A stretch of DNA of 64,000 bases from Gammaproteobacteria bacterium (GCA_015709615.1 CP054179.1:2604001-2668000); one strand, 5' to 3'. Shown: positions 1-9,608, numbered from the stretch's first letter. Notes: generated from the letters alone by a model not told the origin. Numbers and translations are program-made.

Positions 1-58
1 AGTTGAACATGGACTTGCTGATAATAGTATCGGGTGTGTAGGCAATATCCGTGGCCAT
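1..58 (-). CDS. 5' end of an unidentified protein, cut by the window edge
   Basis: Only the first 19 codons are inside the window. On the minus strand an ATG at 58 is preceded by AGGAGA at a normal distance, and the frame stays open to the edge, beginning MATDIAYTPDTIISKSMFN. It follows kup in the same direction with a gap of only about 25 bp, so the two are probably co-transcribed. The visible residues are too few to assign a family. Confidence 0.55.
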   Translation of the reverse strand, partial: MATDIAYTPDTIISKSMFN

Positions 59-83
59 ATTTTCTCCTGAATGATCGGATTAA

Positions 84-1949
84 TCAGATTTCAATGCGCG
101 TGCCCAATTCCAGCACGCGATTGGCCGGCAAGTTGAAGTACTCGGCTGCGTTGCCGGCGTTTCTGGCCATTGCGGCGAAAATGCGTTCGCGCCATTGCGC
201 CATACCGCTGCCGGGACTGGGCACGATAGTCTCGCGGCTGATAAAGTAGGATGTTTTAAGCGGTTCGAATTCCAGTCCAGGTTGTTCGCACATTTTGAGC
301 GCGGCGGGTAAATCGGGTTCATCTTTGTAACCGTAGTGGACGGTGATGTGATAACAATTCCCGGTCAGCGGTTTCATCGTAAGTCGTTCACTTTCCGGGA
401 CGCTAGGAATTTTACGGTAACTGACTTTCAGGAACACCACGCATTCGTGTAAAACCTGATTATGCGCAAGATTATGCAACAACGCGTGCGGCACACCGTT
501 GCTACTTGAAGTCAAGAAAACCGCCGTTCCGGCAACCCGGACCGGCGGTTGCGCCAGGAGCGATTCCAAGAACGGTTCGAGCGGAATGTCGTCGCTCCAC
601 AAATGTTCCAGCAATCGATTGCGTCCATCGTGCCACGTCGTCATGATAAAAAATATCAGCGCGCCGATGGTCAGCGGAAACCAGCCGCCCTGGAATATTT
701 TCAATAGCGTGGCGGCAAAAAATGCAGTATCGATCGCAAGAAAAAATCCAGTGGTTGCGATAGCCGCAAGTAGCGGATAGTTCCAAGTGAAACGTAGCAC
801 AAAAAAGGTCAGCAGGGTTTCAATTACCATCGTCGCGGTGACAGCCACACCGTACGCCGAGGCCAGGCTGGCCGAGGAACCGAATCCGGCGACTGCCATC
901 ACTACTGCGGCGAGCAGAATCCAATTAACAAACGGAATATAGATCTGGCCGATTTTTTGATCGGAGGTATGCAGAATCTGCATGCGTGGTAGGAATCCGA
1001 GTTGAATGGCTTGCCGCGTTACCGAGAAAACGCCGGAAATGACCGCTTGCGATGCGATGACCGTGGCGGCGGTCGCCAATGCCACAGCCGGATAGAGCGC
1101 CCAGGCGGGGAACAGCAAAAAGAATGGATTGGAAATTGCCGTGGCGTCAGTGAGCAACAGCGCGCCTTGTCCCAGATAATTCAGTACCAGCGCGGGCAGA
1201 ACGCAACCGTACCAGGTAAAGCGGATCGGTTTGATACCAAAATGCCCCATGTCGGCGTAGAGCGCCTCGCCCCCGGTGAGTGCCAATACCACGGCGCCGA
1301 AAGCGATAAAAGCGAGCAGACCGTTGTTCAAGCAGAAATGAACGGCAAAGCGCGGATCAAAAGCTTGCAAAATCTCCGGTGCGGACGCAATGTTAATCGC
1401 GCCGATGCACGCCAGCGTGGCGAACCATAACAGCATCACCGGGCCGAACAACGTGCCGATACCGCCGGTGCCACGCTGCTGGATCAAAAAAAGGGCAATC
1501 AGCACACCGATGGTGATCGGCAACACATAAGGTTGCAGCAGCGGTGTTGCTACCTCCAGACCTTCCACCGCGCTTAGCACGGAAATGGCGGGCGTGATCA
1601 CGCCATCGCCATAGAACAGAGCGGCGCCGAATGCACCGATCATGAAAAGTCCGGTGCGTAAATGAGGGCGATCGGCGATAGACGAACTGGCCAACGACAG
1701 CAATGCCATGATGCCGCCTTCGCCATGATTGTCGGCGCGCAAAATGAGTGTGATGTACTTGATCGTTACCACAATCATGATCGCCCAGAAAATCAGCGAA
1801 ACGACGCCGATGATGTTATTCGCGCTAACAGCGAGTCCATGGGCGGGATCGAAAACCGTTTTCATGACGTACAGCGGACTGGTGCCAATGTCGCCATACA
1901 CCACGCCAAGCGCCGCAAGACTCAATAAACCGAGGGATTCTTTTTTCAT
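84..1949 (-). CDS. kup: Potassium uptake protein Kup
   Basis: Low-affinity K+:H+ symporter of the inner membrane (KUP/HAK/KT family). The N-terminus carries the family hallmark GVVYGDIGTSPLYV and is followed by about 12 hydrophobic segments up to about residue 430. A hydrophilic cytoplasmic C-terminal domain completes the 621 residues, matching the usual length of about 620. A TTG fifteen bases upstream (1964) is in frame, but the ATG at 1949 has GAGGA eight bases before it and gives the typical MKKESLGLL start, so I chose it. The gene is divergent from the TauE-like gene at 2114. The short AT-rich space between them contains a dyad that could regulate either gene. Confidence 0.95.
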   Translation of the reverse strand: MKKESLGLLSLAALGVVYGDIGTSPLYVMKTVFDPAHGLAVSANNIIGVVSLIFWAIMIVVTIKYITLILRADNHGEGGIMALLSLASSSIADRPHLRTGLFMIGAFGAALFYGDGVITPAISVLSAVEGLEVATPLLQPYVLPITIGVLIALFLIQQRGTGGIGTLFGPVMLLWFATLACIGAINIASAPEILQAFDPRFAVHFCLNNGLLAFIAFGAVVLALTGGEALYADMGHFGIKPIRFTWYGCVLPALVLNYLGQGALLLTDATAISNPFFLLFPAWALYPAVALATAATVIASQAVISGVFSVTRQAIQLGFLPRMQILHTSDQKIGQIYIPFVNWILLAAVVMAVAGFGSSASLASAYGVAVTATMVIETLLTFFVLRFTWNYPLLAAIATTGFFLAIDTAFFAATLLKIFQGGWFPLTIGALIFFIMTTWHDGRNRLLEHLWSDDIPLEPFLESLLAQPPVRVAGTAVFLTSSSNGVPHALLHNLAHNQVLHECVVFLKVSYRKIPSVPESERLTMKPLTGNCYHITVHYGYKDEPDLPAALKMCEQPGLEFEPLKTSYFISRETIVPSPGSGMAQWRERIFAAMARNAGNAAEYFNLPANRVLELGTRIEI

Positions 1950-2019
1950 GGCGGTGTTCCTCAAGAGTGGCCGGTTTTGAAACCGGGGAATGACTTTCAG
2001 CCGCGGATCCAGAATTTTC

Positions 2020-2060
2020 GGATATAAGTATATTACTAAATAGTATTTCTATTTATATCC
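2020..2060. promoter_or_regulatory. Interrupted inverted repeat between divergent kup and TauE-like genes
   Basis: GGATATAA (2020-2027) is mirrored by TTATATCC (2053-2060). A second nested pair, TACT/AGTA, lies near the centre. The dyad sits in the AT-rich promoter region between two divergent genes. The sequence directly shows the symmetry. An operator role is inference and no regulator is identified. Confidence 0.3.
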
Positions 2061-2113
2061 AGGTGCGGTTATAGTTTGGCGCATTTTTAGCGTCATCAAG
2101 CCAAACCAAGTTC

Positions 2114-3094
2114 ATGAAAATCCGCAACCTTGATCTCACCCGTAATCCAGTTAACGAAGAGCACCAGCAATTAGGGTTGCCGCCGGTTGAAGATACCGTT
2201 TCTCACCTCGAAGCGCACCCTTTCCTGCGGGCTGCTGTTTGGTTTGCCGTCATTGTATTGGTTTTGCTGATCGCATTTCTCATTGCGCGCTTTTTTCTCG
2301 CGCAAGATTGGGGCGATAGCATACAGATCATCAACGATACACTGGACAGCCGGATTTTTTGGAGCGCTGTTGCCGTTGGTTTTCTTGCGCAAGTTGTCGA
2401 TGGCGCTTTAGGCATGGCCTACGGTGTTACCGCCACGACTTTTTTATTGGCGTCCGGTGCGAGTCCGGCTGCCGCCAGCGCCAGCGTGCATATTGCGGAG
2501 ATTTTTACCACCGGTGTGTCGGGCGTGGCGCACGCCAAATTCGGTAACGTCAATAAGCAATTGTTCACTCGCTTGCTGGTACCGGGTGTTCTGGGCGGCG
2601 TTTTGGGGGCATTCTTGGTTACGCACGTCAACAGCGCCTTGTTCAAGCCTTTCATATCGGCTTACTTGGTTCTGCTGGGTGCTTATATTCTCAGCAAGGC
2701 TTTCCGGCAATTGAATGTGCGCAAGGAAGCACCCCGGCATGTCGGCAAGCTGGCGTGTTTTGGCGGTTTCATGGATGCTGCCGGCGGCGGCGGCTGGGGA
2801 CCGATTGTGACGACAACCCTGGTTGGGACAGGTACCGATCCGCGCACCACGATCGGCTCGGTAAATTTTGCCGAATTTTTCCTGACATTGGCCAGTGCAG
2901 CGACGTTTGCGCTGCTGATGGAAACCGATCACTGGCCGTTGATCATCGGTTTGGTTTTTGGCGGCTTATTTGCAGCCCCTTTTGCCGCCTACTTATGCAA
3001 GAAGTTTCATGCGCGCACTTTGCTGATCATGGTGGGTGTGCTCATCGTTACCATCAGCCTGTTCAATCTGTACAAAGCGCTTATTGCGCTTTAA
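2114..3094 (+). CDS. TauE/SafE-family (sulfite exporter-like) membrane protein
   Basis: Predicted inner-membrane anion permease of the TauE/SafE family, which includes exporters of sulfite, sulfoacetate and related sulfur anions; the substrate here is not known. The 326-residue protein has a hydrophilic N-terminus of about 35 residues and an isolated membrane helix (about 40-63). Two half-repeats then follow, starting near VGFLAQVVDGALGMAYG and CFGGFMDAAGGGGWGPI, the glycine-rich signatures of the family. It starts at an ATG 14 bases after the end of the AT-rich region and is followed by a strong terminator, so it is probably monocistronic. A second, unrelated TauE-like gene lies at 60329 in the sulfur cluster. 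Confidence 0.88.
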   Translation: MKIRNLDLTRNPVNEEHQQLGLPPVEDTVSHLEAHPFLRAAVWFAVIVLVLLIAFLIARFFLAQDWGDSIQIINDTLDSRIFWSAVAVGFLAQVVDGALGMAYGVTATTFLLASGASPAAASASVHIAEIFTTGVSGVAHAKFGNVNKQLFTRLLVPGVLGGVLGAFLVTHVNSALFKPFISAYLVLLGAYILSKAFRQLNVRKEAPRHVGKLACFGGFMDAAGGGGWGPIVTTTLVGTGTDPRTTIGSVNFAEFFLTLASAATFALLMETDHWPLIIGLVFGGLFAAPFAAYLCKKFHARTLLIMVGVLIVTISLFNLYKALIAL

Positions 3095-3113
3095 ACGGAA
3101 TATCTTCCGGCAA

Positions 3114-3139
3114 CCCGGAACGATTCCGGGAGATTTTTT
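3114..3139 (+). terminator. Rho-independent terminator after TauE-like gene
   Basis: Perfect 7-bp stem CCCGGAA/TTCCGGG with a CGA loop, followed by AGATTTTTT. It lies 20 bases beyond the stop codon of the TauE-like gene and separates it from the DedA gene. Confidence 0.85.
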
Positions 3140-3236
3140 CCGCTCTTCCCGCTAAACTTACCCGGGCCGGAACTTAAATCCGGGTTTGTCTATTCATCCT
3201 GATCCGGTCATAACATTTTTTCTCGTCGCTATCCTT

Positions 3237-3872
3237 ATGTTTCTTATTGATTTCATTCTTCATATCGACAAACATTTGCAGCAGCTGGCTTCAGAATACG
3301 GCTTATGGATCTACGGTATTCTTTTCCTGATCGTATTTTGCGAGACCGGGCTCGTCGTTTTGCCACTTTTGCCGGGTGATTCCTTGTTATTCGCCGCCGG
3401 TTCTCTGGCGTCGCTGGAAGGTTCTCAACTGAACCCGCATGTGTTGTTCGCCGGACTCAGCATCGCCGGTATTTTGGGGGATTCTGTCAATTACTGGATC
3501 GGTAAGAAGACGGGGCCGAAAATCTTTGCTTCGCAACAATCCCGCTTTTTCAAGCGGGAGTATCTCGACAAAACGCACACTTTTTATCTCAAACACGGAA
3601 CCAAGACGATTATCATCGCGCGCTTTATTCCCATTATCCGCACATTTGCGCCGTTCGTTGCCGGGATCGGCACAATGCCGTACCGCACGTTCATTGTCTA
3701 CAACATCGTCGGCGCCGTGCTGTGGGTGGGAACGTTCGTGTATGCTGGGTTTTATTTCGGGCAACTACCGATGGTGCAGCAAAATTTCAAACTTATCATT
3801 TTGGCAATCATCATTTTGTCGATCACGCCGCCAGTGATTGAATACCTCAAACACCGCTACAAAAAATCGTAA
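3237..3872 (+). CDS. DedA-family membrane protein
   Basis: DedA/VTT-domain inner-membrane protein, a family linked to undecaprenyl-phosphate or phospholipid recycling and to membrane homeostasis. The 211-residue product contains the family landmarks FCETGLVV.PLLPGDSLLFAAG near the N-terminus and the R-FIPIIRTFAPFVAGIGTM segment in the second half, with several hydrophobic helices. An in-frame TTG at 3186 would add 17 residues, but homologues begin at the LIDFILHIDKHL block, so the ATG at 3237 is preferred. Neither start has a strong Shine-Dalgarno. Which lipid it moves cannot be told from sequence. Confidence 0.88.
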   Translation: MFLIDFILHIDKHLQQLASEYGLWIYGILFLIVFCETGLVVLPLLPGDSLLFAAGSLASLEGSQLNPHVLFAGLSIAGILGDSVNYWIGKKTGPKIFASQQSRFFKREYLDKTHTFYLKHGTKTIIIARFIPIIRTFAPFVAGIGTMPYRTFIVYNIVGAVLWVGTFVYAGFYFGQLPMVQQNFKLIILAIIILSITPPVIEYLKHRYKKS

Positions 3873-3971
3873 GCATCGTGTTTCGCTCTGAATCGAAGTG
3901 CGCTAGTTATCAGTCTGTTGAACGCGCGGTGCGAGTTTCTGCCGGAGCACCGAGTTGTTAATGTAGAATTG

Positions 3972-4008
3972 CCGGATTTGACAAAACCGGAAGAAAATCC
4001 GGTACGAT
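3972..4008 (+). promoter_or_regulatory. Promoter-like element with an overlapping inverted repeat upstream of hpnN
   Basis: TTGACA (3978-3983) matches a -35 box exactly, and TACGAT (4003-4008) could be a -10 box at a rather long 19-bp spacing. CCGGATTT (3972-3979) and AAATCCGG (3995-4002) form a perfect inverted repeat over the same bases, so the site may be an operator. It lies about 115 bp before hpnN. Nothing convincing is coded between the DedA gene and hpnN. Confidence 0.4.
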
Positions 4009-4123
4009 CGGGCCGCACAATGCGTGCGGTAAAACAACCGGAGTTTGTATTGATATGCTGGTTTTTACCCAATCGATTTTGCATGAACCCTCTTACTGAT
4101 CATTTCTATCTCTCTACAGAACA

Positions 4124-6793
4124 ATGACGACACCAGCGGAAACTTCACATAGCCGTATTCATGCCATTTTTGCGCGTTGGACCACATTTTCCTATCACCA
4201 TGCGCTGTGGGTGTTGTTAGCGGCGTTATTAGTCGCGGTTGCCAGCAGTTTGTATGTGGCGCGCAACCTGGGTATGAATACCGATACCGCCGAGATGCTC
4301 TCCGAGGAACTGCCGTTTCGTGTCAATCTGAAGCGCTACAACGAATCATTCCCACAAGACATCGATACGCTGCTGATCGTGCTGAATGCCCCGACACCGG
4401 AACAGGTGCGAGTAGCGGCAGAAAATCTGGCGCTGCGCCTGAAACAGGATCCGGATCATTTTTACGATGTGTATTCGCCCCGAGTGGATGATTTTACTGC
4501 GCGTAACGGACTGCTTTATCAGAGCATTCCGGAACTCGAGCGGATCACGGATAGCCTGGCCGCGGCGCAACCGTTGATCACGCGCATTAACCGGGATCCG
4601 TCGCTGACGGCTTTCGCCGATGTGCTGACCAGTGCCGTGGACGAGTTGAACAAGGGACGGAGCATCGAATTGCGCCCCGTGCTGAACGGCGTCAATGCAA
4701 CGCTGGAGGCACGCTTGAACGGCTCGCCCCGGGCGCTGTCATGGCAGACCATGTTCAGCGGCGAAATGCAGAAAAAAACCTACCAGGAACTCATCATCGT
4801 CAAGCCGAAGCTTGATTTTTCCCAGTTGTTTCCCGCCGAGCAATCGATTGCCGCTTTGCACGCAGCGGCGGACAGCGTTGGTATTACCGCGGACAGTCCG
4901 GTGAAGTTACGTATTACCGGTGAGGTGGCGCTGGCGGAGGATGAGCTCAACAGTTCGCTACGTGGCATGGAGTTTGCCGGGATCATCACGTTTGTCTTGG
5001 TCGGCGTGGTGCTGTTTTTTGCGATGCGCAACGGCGGACTGATCCTCAATGTGCTGATTTGCCTGCTGATGGGATTGATTCTTACCGCCACATTCGCCAC
5101 AGCCGTGGTCGGACACTTGAATCTGATTTCCATCGCCTTTGCGGTACTGTATATCGGTCTCGGTGCGGACTTTGCCATCCATTTTCTATTGCGCTACCGC
5201 GAGGTTCTGGAGAGCAATCATTCTCCGGCTGAAGCCATCTACATATCCGGTGGTGACGCCGGAGCGGCGTTGACCGCGTGTACCGTTACCAACGCGATCG
5301 GTTTCTATGCCTTCATGCCGACCGATTACAGCGGCGTGGCCGAGCTCGGTATCATTTCCGGCACCGGCATGATCGTCAGCTTGCTGGTTACCCTGGTCAT
5401 CGGTCCCGCATTGTTACGTTACCTGCCGAAAAAAACGGTTGCAAAACCGAAAGTGAAGAGTTCCGTTGGCAAGGTGCTGGAGCTCTCGCTGAAATGGCAC
5501 AAGCTGACTTACGCCCTGACATTGGCGGCTACCGTCGCGGCGCTGATCATCTTGCCGCAGGTTCGGTTCGATTACAATTTGCTGAATATGCAGGATCCGC
5601 AAGGCGGCGCGGTGCAGACTTTCCGTGAACTGCTGGCCGAGCCCGATCTGACGCCATGGCATATTGCGGTACTGGCTGACGATCGCCAGGAAACCGATAA
5701 TCTGGCCAAACGCTTGGCAGCACTGCCAGAAGTGAACAAAGTTGTCACGATGCTGGATTTTGTCCCCGGTCAGCAGGAAGAAAAATTTTCACTGATTCAG
5801 GAGATGGCCCTGACGATTGGGCCGATTGCCGCTACACCGCCGCCGCAAGTCCGGATAGCCAGCGATGCGATTCTGGTCGAACAATATAAAGCTTTGCGGA
5901 AACTGGTTGCGGCATTGGAACGGTTTGCCGCCCAACATCCCGAGCATGCCGCCGCGGTCACAGCCAGCGCTTTAAAGTCGTCGCTGGCGCGTTTGTTTGA
6001 GGAACTGGATGAAGTCGGTAGTCAGGAGAAAAGTAAATTATTGTACGCCGTGGAAGACGATCTGCTGGCCATGTTGCCGTTGGCTTTACAAAGCTTGCGC
6101 ACGGCGACGGAAGCCACCGTTTTTGGCGAGAATGATTTGCCCGCCGCGCTTAGAGACCGTTGGCATAGTGAATCCGGCGGCTACCGTCTGGCGGTTTATC
6201 CCAAAGAGGATCTGAACGATAATGATGCGCTGCGGCGTTTCGTGCGAGCGGTGCAGCAAGTGGCGCCGCATGCCATCGGCGTACCGGTGATCAGTCTGGA
6301 AGCGGGCGAGGCCGTGGTACAAGCGTTCGTTCAGGCGTTTTCGCTGGCGCTGATTGGTGTGGTTGTTATCCTGCTGGTACTGTTGCGCAGCATCAAATAT
6401 ACCTTGCTGGTGCTTCTGCCGCTGCTGCTGTCGAGTTTATTCACCACCGCGTTCACCATTCTGCTGGATGTTCCGTTCAACTTTGCCAACATTATTGCTT
6501 TGCCGCTGTTGCTCGGTCTCGGTATCGACAGCAGCTTGCACATGGTGTACCGCAGTATCAATAATGAACTGGTGAGTGAAATTCTGATTCACACCAGTAC
6601 TGCGCGGGCGATTTTCTATAGCGCACTGACAGCGCTGGTCGATTTTGCCAGTTTGATGTTTTCGTCGCATGTGGGGACGGCGAGTATGGGGATTTTGCTG
6701 ACGGTGGGATTGGCGTTTACGCTTATTTGCACGCTGATTATCCTGCCGGCTTTGCTGCGTACTCCGGCCGCCAGGGCTAAAGCGAACACATGA
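4124..6793 (+). CDS. hpnN: Hopanoid-associated RND/MMPL transporter HpnN
   Basis: Inner-membrane RND-superfamily (MMPL) transporter of the HpnN type, which shuttles hopanoids to the outer membrane. The 889-residue protein has the expected duplicated layout: a helix near residue 25, a large periplasmic domain, and a helix bundle with the repeat motif GLGADFAIHFLLRYRE. A second periplasmic domain and a second bundle with GLGIDSSLHMVYR follow. It stands alone on the plus strand, convergent with the amino-acid permease gene only 23 bp away. No squalene-hopene cyclase or other hpn gene is in the window, so the hopanoid role rests on family similarity. Confidence 0.85.
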   Translation: MTTPAETSHSRIHAIFARWTTFSYHHALWVLLAALLVAVASSLYVARNLGMNTDTAEMLSEELPFRVNLKRYNESFPQDIDTLLIVLNAPTPEQVRVAAENLALRLKQDPDHFYDVYSPRVDDFTARNGLLYQSIPELERITDSLAAAQPLITRINRDPSLTAFADVLTSAVDELNKGRSIELRPVLNGVNATLEARLNGSPRALSWQTMFSGEMQKKTYQELIIVKPKLDFSQLFPAEQSIAALHAAADSVGITADSPVKLRITGEVALAEDELNSSLRGMEFAGIITFVLVGVVLFFAMRNGGLILNVLICLLMGLILTATFATAVVGHLNLISIAFAVLYIGLGADFAIHFLLRYREVLESNHSPAEAIYISGGDAGAALTACTVTNAIGFYAFMPTDYSGVAELGIISGTGMIVSLLVTLVIGPALLRYLPKKTVAKPKVKSSVGKVLELSLKWHKLTYALTLAATVAALIILPQVRFDYNLLNMQDPQGGAVQTFRELLAEPDLTPWHIAVLADDRQETDNLAKRLAALPEVNKVVTMLDFVPGQQEEKFSLIQEMALTIGPIAATPPPQVRIASDAILVEQYKALRKLVAALERFAAQHPEHAAAVTASALKSSLARLFEELDEVGSQEKSKLLYAVEDDLLAMLPLALQSLRTATEATVFGENDLPAALRDRWHSESGGYRLAVYPKEDLNDNDALRRFVRAVQQVAPHAIGVPVISLEAGEAVVQAFVQAFSLALIGVVVILLVLLRSIKYTLLVLLPLLLSSLFTTAFTILLDVPFNFANIIALPLLLGLGIDSSLHMVYRSINNELVSEILIHTSTARAIFYSALTALVDFASLMFSSHVGTASMGILLTVGLAFTLICTLIILPALLRTPAARAKANT

Positions 6794-6815
6794 AGCTTAA
6801 GATTGATCAATCAAC

Positions 6816-8372
6816 TTATTTTTTTGCTGTGTCTTCCGGATCGCAATCGGCTAGAGGGCGCACCGGGCTGATGATATCTTCGCCGCCGGTAGGCGTACCG
6901 ATGCCCCGGGCGACGTGACTTTTGCGGTAGCCGTAGAGAAAATAGAAAATCAATCCAATCCCGGACCAAATCGGGAATACCAGTTTGGCATCCGCCGGCA
7001 GGAAGAGAAAAAGTGTGATGCAGCCGATGACTGCAAGCGGACCTACCAGCCAAATGGCCGGCGTTCTGAATGGGCGTGTGCGGCTCTTGTCTTTGATGCG
7101 CAGTATCATCACGGTAAACGCCACGATCATGAAAGCGAACAAGGTGCCGGAATTGGAGATGTCCGCCAGTTTTCCGACCGGCAGGAAAGCCGCGGCGATA
7201 ATGACGCCCAAACCGGTGACATAGGTGACGATATGCGGTGTTTTGAAGCGCGGGTGAATGCGGCTTAAAACTTCCGGCAGCAGACCATCGCGCGACATGA
7301 CGAAAAAGATACGCGTTTGGCCGAACAACATCATCAGAACCACCGACGGCAGCGCCAGGAATGCGGTCAATCCAAGCAGATTGCCGATTTTTTCCCAGCC
7401 GATCTCCCGCAGCACGGATGCCAGCGCCTCACGTGAACAAACCAACGGTTGTTGCCCGATAGCGGCCAGCGATTGGCACTGTTCAGCCAGTTTGAGAGAG
7501 CCCGGGATCAGATTCTTACCGGTCTCATCCAGCAACGGTTGCGCGCCGACTGCGCCGATTGCACCGGCGGAAATGAGTAGGTAAAAGACCGTGCAAATTA
7601 CCAGCGAACTGATCAATCCGATCGGGACATTCCGCTGCGGATCCTTGGTTTCCTCGGCGGCGGTCGAGACTGCATCGAAGCCGACATAAGCGAAGAAAAT
7701 AGACGATGCGGCTGCAATCACGCCGGTTTCGCCCAGCGGCAAAAACGGCTGGAAGTTTGCCAAATCGGCGACCGGGAGTGTTAGCGCAATGAAAAGCGTG
7801 AGCGCGGCAATTTTGATGGCGACAAGAACGGCATTGAAGGTAGCGCTTTCCCGTGTGCCGATGACCAGCAGCCCGATAACCAGCATACAAATGACAACCG
7901 CCGGTAAATTGATAATTCCTCCGGCAAAAGGGCCGTTTGCCAGTGCAAAGGGTATTTCGATTCCGAGCGAATTCTGCAGCAAGCCGACAAAATAACCCGA
8001 CCACCCGACGGCGACCGCGCTGGCGGCGACGGAATATTCCAGCATCAGTGCCCAGCCGACCAGCCAGGCGACCAATTCACCCAATACCGCGTAAGAATAC
8101 GTATAAGCAGACCCGGAAACGGGCACCATGGAAGAAAGTTCGGAATAACACAATGCGGCGACAGTGCAAACAAAACTGGCGATGACAAAGGAAAGCATCA
8201 TACCGGGCCCGGCTTTCTGTGCGGCTTCGGCGGTCAAAACAAAAATACCCGTGCCGATAATCGCGCCGATGCCTAATAGGGTTAATTGCCAAGCACCCAA
8301 GGTGCGGTGGAGACTTTTCTTTTCTGCTGTAGCCAGGATGGCATCAAGTGATTTTACGCGCCAGAAAATCAT
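6816..8372 (-). CDS. APC-superfamily amino-acid permease
   Basis: Cytoplasmic-membrane amino-acid/polyamine/organocation permease of the cationic-amino-acid-transporter (YfnA/CAT-like) type. The 518-residue protein has about 12-14 hydrophobic segments. It carries the substrate-binding signature LLGIGAIIGTGIFVLTAEAA in helix 1, and the FAYVGFDAVSTAAEETKDPQRN motif (residues in two parts) around helix 6. A soluble loop of about 60 residues with two cysteines precedes the later helices. Start ATG at 8372; AAAGG lies about ten bases upstream. Substrate cannot be deduced from sequence; lysine, arginine or neutral amino acids are all possible. Confidence 0.88.
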   Translation of the reverse strand: MIFWRVKSLDAILATAEKKSLHRTLGAWQLTLLGIGAIIGTGIFVLTAEAAQKAGPGMMLSFVIASFVCTVAALCYSELSSMVPVSGSAYTYSYAVLGELVAWLVGWALMLEYSVAASAVAVGWSGYFVGLLQNSLGIEIPFALANGPFAGGIINLPAVVICMLVIGLLVIGTRESATFNAVLVAIKIAALTLFIALTLPVADLANFQPFLPLGETGVIAAASSIFFAYVGFDAVSTAAEETKDPQRNVPIGLISSLVICTVFYLLISAGAIGAVGAQPLLDETGKNLIPGSLKLAEQCQSLAAIGQQPLVCSREALASVLREIGWEKIGNLLGLTAFLALPSVVLMMLFGQTRIFFVMSRDGLLPEVLSRIHPRFKTPHIVTYVTGLGVIIAAAFLPVGKLADISNSGTLFAFMIVAFTVMILRIKDKSRTRPFRTPAIWLVGPLAVIGCITLFLFLPADAKLVFPIWSGIGLIFYFLYGYRKSHVARGIGTPTGGEDIISPVRPLADCDPEDTAKK

Positions 8373-8691
8373 GCATGCGACCTTTTAATTAAGCGAACTT
8401 TGATGATGCGCCGGAAATTTACTCAAGAATGGGCTCGAATAATATCACAAAATCTTTTGCAGACCGATTGTCTGCACTGCCGGCCGGATCGGCATTTGTC
8501 GTTAATGCGCAGTATCAAGTTTTTGCTGCGCATACTGACTTTATTCGGTATAGAATCAATTGCCTAAAAAAATAATAATAGAGGGATTGCAGCGAGTATT
8601 CCGCTGTGTGGTCTGATCGCTGAGAACAAGCGGGTGGTTTTTGATCAAGAATCGGCAGTTTCCGAACTGCCGTTAACAGGAAGCCGACAAT
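8373..8691. other. Intergenic region between divergent genes
   Basis: About 320 bp without a credible gene. It must hold the promoters of the permease (minus) and the propeller protein (plus). The only promoter-like string I can point to is TATAGA at 8549-8554, without a well-spaced -35 box. No strong repeats. Confidence 0.5.
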
Positions 8692-9501
8692 ATGAAAGAA
8701 ATGAGCTGGTTTAGTAGCTTGCAAAGTGTATTCACGCCGAGAAAGCGCCGTTTGTCGCGCAATTTACTGCTTGGATTTCTGCTGTTGTGGGGAATGCTGC
8801 CTGCCATCAGTCAGGCCGAACTTTGGAGCAGTACGGCAATCAGCGGCATGCAGGATGTGGCTATGGCGCCTAACGGGATAATCTGGCTTACCGGCAAAAA
8901 CGGCACCGTCTGGAAATCGGATAATATCTACGCCTCTTCTCTTACTGCGATTGAGGGAAGCGGTTTCAGTCGGCTTGCTGTCGGCCCCGACGGTGTTGTA
9001 TGGGCCGTTAAATCCAATGGCAGTTTATGGAAATTTGCCGTTGGAAGCTGGCTCGATACAGCGGCAAATGAAATGGAGGATGTTGCTATCGCACCCGAAG
9101 GCAAAGTTTGGCTGGTAGGAAAAAATGGCGCGATCTGGTTTAGTGATGACCAAGGACAACAGCTTACCCGGATTGCAAGCAGCGGTTTTAGCCGGATTTC
9201 TGCAGGATCGGATGGCGTGGTATGGGCTGTTAAATCCGACGGCACATTGTGGAAGTTTGCCGCGAGCAGCTGGATCCAAATAGCAGTTAGCGGAATCGAA
9301 GATGTTGCCGTAGCGGCAGATGGCTTAATCTGGCTGACCGGGAAGAATGGAATTCTATGGAACTCAGCTGATGGCGGCGCTACTTTCAAGCAAGACGATG
9401 AGGTTAGTGGTTTGGAAAATATTGCCGCTGGCAGGAGGGGCGCATGGGCAATTGGGTTCGATGGCACGGTATGGCATAAATTCTTTTCTCCCCAATTTTA
9501 A
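8692..9501 (+). CDS. Exported tectonin-like beta-propeller protein
   Basis: Unidentified exported protein of 269 residues. A basic N-terminus is followed by a hydrophobic stretch and an ISQA cleavage-like site near residue 42, indicating Sec export. The mature part is six repeats of about 35-40 residues that alternate between two forms: DVAxAPxGxIWLTGKNGxxW and SRLAxGxDGVVWAVKSxGxLWKF. The last unit is degenerate. This spacing and the Trp/Gly pattern are those of tectonin/WD-like lectin propellers. Six blades would close one propeller, so it may bind glycans or a surface partner. No catalytic motif is visible and neighbours give no clue. Confidence 0.7.
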   Translation: MKEMSWFSSLQSVFTPRKRRLSRNLLLGFLLLWGMLPAISQAELWSSTAISGMQDVAMAPNGIIWLTGKNGTVWKSDNIYASSLTAIEGSGFSRLAVGPDGVVWAVKSNGSLWKFAVGSWLDTAANEMEDVAIAPEGKVWLVGKNGAIWFSDDQGQQLTRIASSGFSRISAGSDGVVWAVKSDGTLWKFAASSWIQIAVSGIEDVAVAADGLIWLTGKNGILWNSADGGATFKQDDEVSGLENIAAGRRGAWAIGFDGTVWHKFFSPQF

Positions 9502-9570
9502 GCGGCGCTGATTTTCCTTGTGATATGCAAATATTGCAAAGCTATTTCACTTTTAATTTCCGCCGATTTT

Positions 9571-9608
9571 TAAATAAAAAAGGTCAATGCTGAAGCAGCA
9601 TTGACCTT
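9571..9608 (-). terminator. Strong rho-independent terminator of the small membrane-protein gene
   Basis: Perfect 13-bp inverted repeat AAGGTCAATGCTG / CAGCATTGACCTT with a 3-nt AAG loop (9580-9592, 9596-9608). Read on the minus strand it is followed by TTTTTATTTAA, a proper U-tract. It lies 29 bp past the stop of the gene at 9638-9880. On the plus strand there is no U-tract. Confidence 0.85.

Noticed and set aside
3918..4127. Open frame of 69 codons before hpnN
   Set aside because: No Shine-Dalgarno, no recognisable domain, and it covers the promoter/hairpin region of hpnN.
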